From assembly GCA_012842575.1 (NCBI GenBank), contig DUSP01000124.1:1-35833 (forward strand): a stretch of 35,833 nt of DNA, written 5' to 3'. The position numbers and the translations under genes were made by a program. Origin of the DNA: Clostridia bacterium. Lineage in GTDB: Bacteria; Bacillota; Sulfobacillia; DUSP01. Shown here piece by piece: positions 24,274-30,582 of this stretch; positions within the stretch are counted from its first letter, which is position 1; each line of letters begins with the position of its first letter. A model generated the notes under the pieces. It was not told the origin of the DNA, ran no database searches, and was given only the letters and a program-made list of their open reading frames with translations.

Positions 24274-25451
24274 TGAAGCTCGCTGACCGCATGTATGATC
24301 TAGGAACTGAGACCGCTTTCGAAGTACTCGCCAAAGCTAAAGAGCTTGAAAGTCGTGGCGTGGACGTCATTCACCTGGAAATCGGAGAGCCGGATTTCGA
24401 CACGCCTGAGCACATAAAAGAAGCGGCAATTCAGGCGCTAAGAGAGGGTTATACGCACTATTCCCCTTCTTCCGGAATAATCGAACTGAAGGATGAGATC
24501 GCCCGCAACCTATCACTTTCGCGAGGTATACAGTTCAACGCAGATGAAATAGTCGTTACGCCCGGGGCAAAACCCATACTCTTTTTCACGATCCTCGCAT
24601 GTGTAAACCCGGGCGACGAAGTCATATATCCCGATCCTGGGTTTCCAATATATGAGTCGGTCGTAAAGTTCGTGGGAGCCAAGCCGGTACCAGTACACCT
24701 ACTCGAAAGTAACGATTTCTCCTTAGACATGGAGGAACTCGTATCGAAAATCTCCGATCGCACTCGCCTCATAATCCTTAATAGTCCACACAATCCCACG
24801 GGAGGCATTTTGACATCGGAAGATTTGGCTTTCTTGAGTGAGGCCCTCATGAACCGAGACTGCCTCGTCCTTTCCGACGAAGTTTATAGCCGGATCGTTT
24901 ATGACTCGCCCCACGAAAGCATCGTTTCGTTCCCGGGGATGAAAGAGAAAACCATACTACTCGACGGTTTTTCCAAAACTTATGCCATGACCGGATGGCG
25001 GTTGGGTTACGCAGCGGCCCCTAAAGCCATCGCGGATGCTATCTCCAAACTCATGGTGAACTCAAATTCATGTACTGCTACCTTCGTACAGCGCGCCGGC
25101 ATCGAAGCCCTATCGGGAAGCCAAAAGCCCTGCATTGAAATGGTCGAAGAATTCCGTAAGCGACGTGACCTCATAGTGGCTGGGCTCAACTCCATCGATG
25201 GGATATCCTGTCGTACGCCGCGCGGGGCCTTTTACGTTTTCCCAAATATCACCAAAACCGGTTTTACCTCCGAGGAACTCGCAGCCTCACTCCTAAAGGA
25301 GACAGGAGTCGCCGTGCTAGCCGGAACGTGTTTTGGCAGACATGGGGCAGGCTACCTTCGTCTTTCTTTTGCAAATTCACGGGAAAACATTTCGCGTGCT
25401 TTAGAGAGGATTGCGACATTTTTGAAAGTGGCAAGAACTGCCAGTGCATAA
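24273..25451 (+). CDS. Class I/II PLP-dependent aminotransferase
   Basis: Fold-type I aminotransferase, closest in motif pattern to the bacterial aspartate/alanine aminotransferase subgroup I-gamma. Visible are LEIGEPDFDTP, YTHYSPSSGI, NSPHNPTGG, LSDEVYSRIVYD and the PLP-binding lysine in LLDGFSKTYAMTGWRLGY, with the C-terminal carboxylate-binding Arg in YLRLSFANS. The 392 residues are full-length. Amino-acid specificity cannot be called. The gene ends in a strong intrinsic terminator. Confidence 0.93.
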   Translation: MKLADRMYDLGTETAFEVLAKAKELESRGVDVIHLEIGEPDFDTPEHIKEAAIQALREGYTHYSPSSGIIELKDEIARNLSLSRGIQFNADEIVVTPGAKPILFFTILACVNPGDEVIYPDPGFPIYESVVKFVGAKPVPVHLLESNDFSLDMEELVSKISDRTRLIILNSPHNPTGGILTSEDLAFLSEALMNRDCLVLSDEVYSRIVYDSPHESIVSFPGMKEKTILLDGFSKTYAMTGWRLGYAAAPKAIADAISKLMVNSNSCTATFVQRAGIEALSGSQKPCIEMVEEFRKRRDLIVAGLNSIDGISCRTPRGAFYVFPNITKTGFTSEELAASLLKETGVAVLAGTCFGRHGAGYLRLSFANSRENISRALERIATFLKVARTASA

Positions 25452-25549
25452 AGACCGTTCGGTCCTGAGCATAATACTAATGCAAAGGACGGTTCAATAA
25501 ATCTTGAACCCTCCCCCATAGGCTCTTCCTCCGGTTTCTCCTCTCCCAA

Positions 25550-25577
25550 AGCCCAGGCTTTGCCTGGGCTACTTTTT
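25550..25577 (+). terminator. Intrinsic terminator downstream of the aminotransferase
   Basis: Perfect 9-bp stem AGCCCAGGC/GCCTGGGCT with a TTT loop, followed by ACTTTTT. It lies ~100 bp after the aminotransferase stop and isolates it from the next gene. Confidence 0.88.
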
Positions 25578-25657
25578 CCATTTCTATCGCTTTTACTCAA
25601 GAAGGAAAATGCAATGGCTAAAGCTAATTGGTTAACCAAAAAGGGAGTGTCATACCG

Positions 25658-26302
25658 TTGATTTATAGGTTCAAAGAATTCTTGATCCGCTTGATCTTGT
25701 GGATCGAGGCTTGCGTAGCCGTAGCGGTAATAGCGACGGTGGTCGCCAGCGGCATCGACGTAGCAAGACTTATAAGAGACATGGTACTTACGCCCGCGGC
25801 CCAATCGTATACACTTCTGCAAGGTATCTTGAGTCATATCCTTCTTTTGATAATCGGGTCCGAGCTGGCCATTATGCTTCTCAAACATACCCCGGGAGCC
25901 GTAATCGAAGTTATGGTTTACGCTACTGCCAGGAAACTCCTAATGCCGGCACAGATGACAGACCTCTTAATAGGCGTGACCGCCATAGCCGGTCTCTTCG
26001 CGATAAGACGTTTCCTTTTCATTTACCGTATAGAAGAAAACGAGGCACCTTATATATTGAGCGCGGCGACGACCATCGATGAGGCGAACTTGGTCGCGGG
26101 AACCAATATTCCCTCCGGTATCGCCCACTCCCTCGGAGGGGTCATCTCCAACTTGGCCGGCGATAGGACCCTTGCGCAGGGCGAAAGATTTCGAATAGCC
26201 GACGCGGACATCGAGATCATCAAAATCGTCGACGGTGTCGTGGAGAGTGTCAGAATAACCAAAGCACCCCCTAAGGGAGTGCTTTGGCGTCAGGTTAAGT
26301 AA
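25658..26302 (+). CDS. PsiE-like membrane protein with CorC/HlyC-like C-terminal domain
   Basis: Residues ~5-125 hold about four hydrophobic helices (LWIEACVAVAVIATVVASGI; ILSHILLLIIGSELAIMLL; VMVYATARKLL; LLIGVTAIAGLFAIRRFLFI), an arrangement like the PsiE family. Residues ~140-205 (TIDEANLVAGTNIPSGIAHSLGGVI...RFRIADADIEIIKIVDGVVESVRI) resemble the transporter-associated CorC/HlyC domain of small-ligand or metal transport proteins. Both assignments are by pattern only. TTG at 25658 follows AAAAGGGAG; the track start at 25628 has no SD. Function unknown. Confidence 0.6.
   Translation: MIYRFKEFLIRLILWIEACVAVAVIATVVASGIDVARLIRDMVLTPAAQSYTLLQGILSHILLLIIGSELAIMLLKHTPGAVIEVMVYATARKLLMPAQMTDLLIGVTAIAGLFAIRRFLFIYRIEENEAPYILSAATTIDEANLVAGTNIPSGIAHSLGGVISNLAGDRTLAQGERFRIADADIEIIKIVDGVVESVRITKAPPKGVLWRQVK
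26261..26285. terminator. Possible bidirectional terminator between convergent genes
   Basis: AAAGCAC/GTGCTTT with an inner CCC/GGG forms a 10-bp stem (one mismatch) and a TAA loop. It lies inside the last codons of the PsiE-like gene and just beyond the SASP stop on the other strand. The A/T ends give only short U-runs, so efficiency is doubtful. Confidence 0.45.
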
Positions 26303-26313
26303 GTCTTCGGTAG

Positions 26314-26565
26314 TTACCTGGCCTGGCCACCCGGTCTCGCTCCGCCACCGGCGGCCGTTCCGGCCAATGACCTTTCAGCCATTTCAATCATCCTGCGGAC
26401 CATATGTCCTCCCACCGCACCACAATCGCGGCTGGAAAGGTCGCCCCAATAGTCGCTTGCGGGAACACTCACGTTGAGATCGCGAGCGACCTCATATTTG
26501 AAAGTATTCATTGCCGGGGCAGCCTCGCGGACGATCACCTGATTCCTCTTCTGCCCTTGTGCCAT
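26314..26565 (-). CDS. Alpha/beta-type small acid-soluble spore protein (SASP)
   Basis: Coats and protects forespore DNA. The conserved SASP pattern is present: FKYEVARDLNV with the GPR cleavage site between Glu and Val-Ala, then LSSRDCGAVGGHMVRRMIEMAE. The 83 residues include a Gly/Ala/Arg-rich C-terminal tail. The ATG at 26565 is 8 nt after GGAGGT; the preceding in-frame GTG (26568) is less likely. One cysteine replaces a position usually polar. Its protease gene gpr lies 2.4 kb to the left. Confidence 0.95.
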   Translation of the reverse strand: MAQGQKRNQVIVREAAPAMNTFKYEVARDLNVSVPASDYWGDLSSRDCGAVGGHMVRRMIEMAERSLAGTAAGGGARPGGQAR

Positions 26566-26597
26566 CACCTCTCACCTCCCTTTGCGACTTCTATTGT

Positions 26598-26626
26598 TAG
26601 TATTAAACTTAAAATCGTTTTAATGC
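26598..26626 (-). promoter_or_regulatory. Candidate sigma-G-like promoter of the SASP gene
   Basis: On the minus strand GCATTA, 16 bp, AATACTA: similar to the TGnATA/CATACTA pattern of forespore sigma-G promoters, ~33 bp before the SASP start codon. The match is imperfect and made by eye in an AT-rich stretch. Confidence 0.3.
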
Positions 26627-26811
26627 TGTTAATATATGACGAGCATGGATTCGCAAAACAAAGTTACAAAACATAAACAGGGGTCTAGCAGGCAAAAGTT
26701 AACTGAATACATTTTGTGACCGTCTCCAATTGGAAAGCTACCTTGCCGAAACGATGTAATACTTGAAACGGGTTGCTTTTCCTGTGTACGGGTGTAGCAG
26801 TGTCTACGCGT

Positions 26812-27186
26812 CTAGGATTTAAGAGCGCGAGGGATCCTTATGCCTTGAACGTTGACGAGGACTCTTTGCACCCTAAGTCCCGTCATGGTCTGAATGTGGG
26901 ATTTCACCTTTTGTTGGACTTCTTTCGCTACCTCGGATATACGCGCCCCGTAGGTTACGATGAGATTTACGATCACGAAGACATTATCGCCGTCCGAGGA
27001 TATCTCTACACCTTTGGTCAGGTTCTCCCGCCCGAGGAGATCCGCAATCCCATCCGTCACCCGCTTCGACGACATACCCATAACACCCGAAACCTCGCTC
27101 GCAGCCACCGCGGCAATGGTAGCGATAACTTCATCGGTAAGTTTCACCTTTCCGTACCGGGTCACCGTTTCTTTCACTGTCAGCAT
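26812..27186 (-). CDS. Asp23/Gls24 family envelope stress protein
   Basis: 124 residues matching the Asp23 family, found beside rpmB in many Bacillota and linked to cell-envelope stress or lipid control. The N-terminal YGKVKLTDEVIATIAAVAASEVSGVMGMS and the DGDNVFVIVNLIVTYGARISEVAKEVQ core are characteristic. The ATG at 27186 has a short-spaced GCGGGG SD. Here it is divergent from rpmB, and no dihydroxyacetone-kinase-like gene follows, unlike the common rpmB-asp23-yloV order. Confidence 0.92.
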   Translation of the reverse strand: MLTVKETVTRYGKVKLTDEVIATIAAVAASEVSGVMGMSSKRVTDGIADLLGRENLTKGVEISSDGDNVFVIVNLIVTYGARISEVAKEVQQKVKSHIQTMTGLRVQRVLVNVQGIRIPRALKS

Positions 27187-27326
27187 GCCCCGCTTTCGAT
27201 TTGAAATGAATATATTCTTTTTGCTCGTACCGGCTTAGACCCTTCTGCTCCTTCGCTTTCCGATTAGCGTTCAACATTATTTAAGGCGCTGCCGATGATT
27301 TTAACTGAGATGTACCCACCAGATTA

Positions 27327-27355
27327 TTGCCTTTCTCTACCTCATATGCTAGAAT
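27327..27355 (+). promoter_or_regulatory. Candidate extended -10 promoter of rpmB
   Basis: TTGCCT (27327-27332), 17-bp spacer and TAGAAT (27350-27355) preceded by TGC as an extended -10. It would give a leader of ~205 nt before rpmB. Confidence 0.5.
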
Positions 27356-27428
27356 GGCCTACGTCGGCCGATTTCACGCCGCCGGTCCTCATTTACAGGC
27401 GTCTTTCCGAAGTCTGAGCGGTACCGCG

Positions 27429-27462
27429 AAGGACTAAAACGACGTGTCAAGGACCAAAACGA
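27429..27462. repeat. 14-bp direct repeats, 20-bp period
   Basis: AAGGACTAAAACGA (27429-27442) and AAGGACCAAAACGA (27449-27462), one mismatch, in the rpmB leader region. Confidence 0.7.
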
Positions 27463-27568
27463 ACACGTAGCCCGAAGGCATTTTCGAAGGGGTTTCCTCG
27501 CGCCCAGCGCATCCGATCACAGCGCGATCAAATGAAATCGGAACTTTTCCCCGAAGGAGGCAACTTTA

Positions 27569-27760
27569 ATGGCCAAAGAGTGTTCGATTTGTGGCAAGAA
27601 GAAGACCACGGGATTCAGCATAAGCCACTCTCATATCAGGACAAAAAGGGCATGGTATCCCAACCTTCAAAAGGTCCGCATCGTCGATGGGGACAAGGTG
27701 AGAAGAGCTTATGTCTGTGCACGGTGCCTGAAGAGCGGAAGAGTGAAGAGGGCCATCTGA
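27569..27760 (+). CDS. rpmB: Large ribosomal subunit protein bL28
   Basis: 63-residue ribosomal protein. CSICGKK and CARCLKSG provide the four Zn-binding cysteines of the C+ form, and GFSISHSHIRTKRAWYPNLQKVR is the conserved L28 core. The ATG at 27569 follows GAAGGAGG. It sits alone on the plus strand between convergent and divergent units. Confidence 0.96.
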   Translation: MAKECSICGKKKTTGFSISHSHIRTKRAWYPNLQKVRIVDGDKVRRAYVCARCLKSGRVKRAI

Positions 27761-27769
27761 TCAAACGCA

Positions 27770-27808
27770 GCCGCCGCCCCGCCCCTTTGGGTGAAGCAAA
27801 GCGGCGGC
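27770..27808 (+). terminator. Possible stem-loop terminator after rpmB
   Basis: GCCGCCGC/GCGGCGGC forms an 8-bp stem 10 bp after the rpmB stop, enclosing a small CCC/GGG hairpin. No U-run follows, so it may be a stability element rather than an intrinsic terminator. Confidence 0.35.
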
Positions 27809-27839
27809 AGGCAGTAATTGGTCCGCCTTTTCGCGGGTC

Positions 27840-27911
27840 TTACGTTTGCGCTTCTGGCAGGTTTTACGTTAACACTTCTTACCGGTTTTCTGTTTGCACT
27901 TCTCACTGCCT
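27840..27911. repeat. Three imperfect 24-bp tandem repeats
   Basis: Units at 27840-27863, 27864-27887 and 27888-27911 share a core of the type TTACGTTTGC-CTTCT; partial units flank them. Because 24 is a multiple of 3, both strands stay open: the plus strand would encode a hydrophobic 8-residue repeat (TFALLAGF type) and the minus strand a basic one (KPARSANV type). Neither ORF has a convincing SD, so I do not call a gene. Confidence 0.7.
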
Positions 27912-27925
27912 TTGTGTTCACAATT

Positions 27926-27950
27926 GAAAAAGACGGGCCGTCGCTGGCCC
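27926..27950 (-). terminator. Intrinsic terminator of the fmt-rpe operon
   Basis: On the minus strand GGGCC, loop AGCGAC, GGCCC, then GTCTTTTTC. It lies ~125 bp past the last small gene of the minus-strand operon and converges with the rpmB unit. Confidence 0.7.
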
Positions 27951-28075
27951 AATTAAGCCTTCTTTGCCTTTTACTTCGCCCGTGCCCGAAAAAGCCACCT
28001 CAGAAACCTGGGTACCTTCACGACGTAAAAACGTACCATCCGACAACCCCCCGGTCCTCCATAATTGAAGAAAAC

Positions 28076-28279
28076 TCATTTTTTCTGTCCGGACATAAGA
28101 AGCCACCCCTGCCAGGCCAAGATCGCCCCAAAAACCATAAGCCACACCCAACCCGGAGTAACGGTGAGTATAATGGCGACACCTGTTGCGATCAGCAGGA
28201 TACCTATCGTTTTGGGTAAGGAGGCGTCTCCTGAAAGGAGAGTGATTCGCTTCAGCCGAAGACGGCGTCCCAGTCTCAC
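28076..28279 (-). CDS. Small membrane protein, unknown function
   Basis: 67 residues with a basic N-terminus (RLGRRLRLKR) and two hydrophobic helices (TIGILLIATGVAIILTV; WVWLMVFGAILAWQGWLLM) ending GQKK, predicting a small hairpin membrane protein. The GTG start overlaps the stop of the upstream gene as GTGA, strong evidence that it is a real, translationally coupled gene. I do not recognise the family. It is the last gene before the operon terminator. Confidence 0.65.
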   Translation of the reverse strand: MRLGRRLRLKRITLLSGDASLPKTIGILLIATGVAIILTVTPGWVWLMVFGAILAWQGWLLMSGQKK

Positions 28280-28707
28280 CCCAGAGCCCTTTGGGAGTCG
28301 TCGGCCGTTTCTGGGTTCTCATGGATTCCCGGCAAGTCTTTTACATCCATCTGCCCGACTTCTGGAGCCTTATGTTCGTCTTCTTCACCTTTGGCTTCCG
28401 ACTCGTCTCCCTTTTCGCACTCTTCGGTCTCCTCTACTTCGGACCCTTCGACAGGTTCTTCTTCGAAATGGGCCTCCTTTTTTCGTTCTTCCTCCTTTTC
28501 CTCCTCTTTTTGTTCTTCTTGCAAAGGCGCGCCCTCTTCACTTTCTTTGGGCTTTATCTCAATCGTTTCATCCCCTCTAGAGGCGGCTTCTCCTTTTTCG
28601 CCTCCTTCGAGCAATTCAATCCGCCTCCGCTCTTTCATGGCCCAATAGAGAACGCCCAAAGCGACCAGAATCAGTATTCCTATCAGCAGTAACGCGGTGG
28701 CTCCCAA
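28276..28707 (-). CDS. Single-pass membrane protein with long acidic tail, unknown function
   Basis: 143 residues. Residues 2-24 form one transmembrane helix (ATALLLIGILILVALGVLYWAM), followed by KERRR as a cytosolic stop-transfer and then ~100 residues dominated by Glu and Lys (EEQKEEEKEEERKKEA), probably disordered or helical. No recognised family. The TTG start is behind a strong AAAGGAGGGG SD, but that SD is one arm of a perfect 12-bp inverted repeat (next entry). It sits between rpe and the 67-residue gene, where other Bacillota often have a thiamine pyrophosphokinase gene and spoVM. Confidence 0.7.
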   Translation of the reverse strand: MGATALLLIGILILVALGVLYWAMKERRRIELLEGGEKGEAASRGDETIEIKPKESEEGAPLQEEQKEEEKEEERKKEAHFEEEPVEGSEVEETEECEKGDESEAKGEEDEHKAPEVGQMDVKDLPGIHENPETADDSQRALG

Positions 28708-28714
28708 GAGGTAC

Positions 28715-28757
28715 CCCTCCTTTCTCTCAGTAAAGTATATGTTTCGAGAAAGGAGGG
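28715..28757 (-). promoter_or_regulatory. Hairpin sequestering a Shine-Dalgarno site
   Basis: CCCTCCTTTCTC (28715-28726) and GAGAAAGGAGGG (28746-28757) are perfect 12-bp reverse complements with a 19-nt loop. In the minus-strand mRNA the downstream arm is the AAAGGAGGG ribosome-binding site of the acidic membrane protein, which would be paired and hidden. No U-run follows, so it is not a terminator of rpe. The loop contains TATACT, which might instead be a -10 box giving an unstructured short transcript. Confidence 0.65.
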
Positions 28758-28794
28758 TGTGTGACGAGAGGGTACGTGAGGCACTATAAAACGC

Positions 28795-29490
28795 TCATAG
28801 TCTCCTGAGGGTGGAGGCCGCTTTCAAGCTGGCTATGGCAGAGGCCAAGTCGGACGCACCGAATACACTCGACCCGGCGACGAGGATCTGGGCTCCGGCA
28901 CGGACTACTTCGGCTACAACTTTTTCGGTGATACCGCCATCGACCTCAACCATAACGCCTGAATGCTTTTTCGAAAGTATGGTCGATGCGGTTTCTATCT
29001 TGTCAAGCATTCCGTGAATGAAGGCTTGTCCCCCGTATCCCGGATTTACCGTCATGATCAGGAGCACATCCAACACATCGAGGATGTTCTCTACACCCAC
29101 GATGGGGGTAGCGGGGTTATAAGCGACGCCGGCGAGTATTCCTTTTTCCTTGATACGGCTTAGCACTCTATGTAAATGAGAAGCCGCTTCCACATGCACC
29201 GTCAGTATGTCCGCGCCCGCATCCACAAAAGAATCGACCTTCGTTTCCGGGGCCTCAACCATTAAATGAACGTCCAACGGGATCCGGACCACTTGCCTTA
29301 TCGCCCTTACCATCTTGCAGCCAAACGTGATCTCCGGTACGAACCGTCCGTCCATCACGTCCAAATGCAAAAGATCGGCCCCCGCCGCCTGGGCTTTTTG
29401 CGCTTCTTCCCTCAGGCTGCCAAAGTCAGCGGCAAGCAAAGAGGGGGCAACCTTTATCTCGGACACTATTCGTACCTTCTCGTTTCCCAT
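28795..29490 (-). CDS. rpe: Ribulose-phosphate 3-epimerase
   Basis: Interconverts ribulose 5-phosphate and xylulose 5-phosphate in the pentose phosphate pathway. TIM-barrel motifs are complete: APSLLAADF, LHLDVMDGRFVPEITFG with metal-binding His and Asp, DVHLMVEAPE, MTVNPGYGGQAF and VEVDGGI. The 231 residues are normal. Its 5' end overlaps the rsgA 3' end by 25 bp, the conserved rsgA-rpe order. Confidence 0.96.
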   Translation of the reverse strand: MGNEKVRIVSEIKVAPSLLAADFGSLREEAQKAQAAGADLLHLDVMDGRFVPEITFGCKMVRAIRQVVRIPLDVHLMVEAPETKVDSFVDAGADILTVHVEAASHLHRVLSRIKEKGILAGVAYNPATPIVGVENILDVLDVLLIMTVNPGYGGQAFIHGMLDKIETASTILSKKHSGVMVEVDGGITEKVVAEVVRAGAQILVAGSSVFGASDLASAIASLKAASTLRRL

Positions 29491-30404
29491 TCATGCAGCT
29501 CCTCCAGGAAGTCAAGATAGCTTCTGTACCTCGTTTCCGATATGATCTTCCTCGAAACCGCATCCTTTACCGCACATTCGGGCTCGTCTTTGTGCAAGCA
29601 TCCCCTGAATTTGCATCGACCAAGCCATGGGAGCATCTCCCGGAAAAACCCGGAGAGCTCCTCCTTCCTTATACCCTCCATATCCAACCTCGAGAACCCA
29701 GGTGTATCCGCCAGGAAGCCCCCTTCGGGAAGTCTCCTCAATTCCACATGTTTGGTGGTATGACGACCCCGGAGGCCCTTTTTGCTGATGTCTCCCACTC
29801 TCGCAGAAGCCCCAGGAATCAGCGCATTAAATAACCGCGACTTCCCGACACCGCTTTGGCCGGCCAAGACCGCAGTGTGATTCGCGATTCCGGACGCCAA
29901 TCGGCGGGTGCCTTCTCCGGTGAGAGCGCTGGTCAAGTATACTTTATACCCCGCGGCTTGGTATATCTCGAGAATCGGTGAAGCCTCACCGCTCTTTAAG
30001 AGGTCGATCTTGTTCAAGCACAAGATGGGTTCAATGCCCGACGATTCCGCCAAGACCAAGATCTTGTCGACCAGTCGGGCGTTGAAATTCGGGTTCTTGA
30101 GGGTAAAGACCAAGACTACCAGGTCGACATTGGCAATGGGCGGTCTCAGCAGCTCGTTCTTTCGCTCGAGGACCTTTTCGATCATCCCCTGGATCGGCAA
30201 GTGCCGAAAACCCTTGGTGCCGTCTCGGCCGGACTCGGCGTTCGGTCCGTCCACGCATAATCGTCCCGGTATACCAGCGCTTATGAGCACCCTGTCACCG
30301 ACAAGGACTTTGATATCCTCACCCTTTAGCCGGCCGCGGACCTTGCAGCGAATCGAACGGCCTTCGCTCCAGACATCGAAGTAATCGCTTATGCAGCCGG
30401 TCAC
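29466..30404 (-). CDS. rsgA: Ribosome small subunit-dependent GTPase RsgA
   Basis: Circularly permuted GTPase that checks late 30S maturation. G4 (NKIDLL) and G5 (TSALTGEG) precede G1 (AGQSGVGKSRLFNAL) and G3 (DTPGF), and the C-terminal Zn finger CKFRGCLHKDEPEC is intact. An N-terminal OB-fold (KVRGRLKGEDIKVLVGDRV) matches the family. The ORF track begins at a TTG (30527) without an SD; I prefer GTG 30404 (SD AAAGAGG, 312 residues), with CTG 30425 behind AGGAGGG as an alternative. It follows prkC in the usual order. Confidence 0.92.
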   Translation of the reverse strand: MTGCISDYFDVWSEGRSIRCKVRGRLKGEDIKVLVGDRVLISAGIPGRLCVDGPNAESGRDGTKGFRHLPIQGMIEKVLERKNELLRPPIANVDLVVLVFTLKNPNFNARLVDKILVLAESSGIEPILCLNKIDLLKSGEASPILEIYQAAGYKVYLTSALTGEGTRRLASGIANHTAVLAGQSGVGKSRLFNALIPGASARVGDISKKGLRGRHTTKHVELRRLPEGGFLADTPGFSRLDMEGIRKEELSGFFREMLPWLGRCKFRGCLHKDEPECAVKDAVSRKIISETRYRSYLDFLEELHEWETRRYE

Positions 30405-30582
30405 TATCCCCTCTTTAAGAAGCAGACACCCGATCCCTCCTCTTATCCTCAGCAAAGGCCGCCATAGTCGCGACAGCGTACGCCGTCGGTTTGTCGGCCC
30501 TTCCCTTCTTGCCTCGCTATTTCCCAATTATTCAACCCGTTGCACTCACCGACCCCAATTTATCATGTATCCCCTATCCTCA

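Larger units (their letters stand above)
27187..27568. other. Divergent intergenic region asp23 / rpmB
   Basis: About 380 bp. It holds an rpmB promoter candidate and a pair of 14-bp direct repeats (both listed). The rest shows no credible ORF or recognised RNA. Confidence 0.5.

Noticed and set aside
27709-27921. Minus-strand ORF with basic KPARSANV-type repeats
   Set aside because: No SD, it begins next to the operon terminator, and its second half is antisense to rpmB and its 3' stem-loop. Explained by the 24-bp repeats.
27818-28219. Plus-strand ORF of 133 residues after rpmB
   Set aside because: Only the repeat tract is hydrophobic; the remainder is read through the opposing terminator and antisense to the 67-residue membrane protein. 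TTG start without an SD.
28727-28745. Sigma-E-like -10 (CATATACT) in the loop of the 28715-28757 hairpin
   Set aside because: No matching -35 element at the right distance; kept only as a possibility within the hairpin entry.
30405-30527. N-terminal 41 residues of the rsgA track ORF
   Set aside because: No SD at the TTG, highly basic sequence not found in RsgA; internal starts behind AAAGAGG or AGGAGGG fit better.
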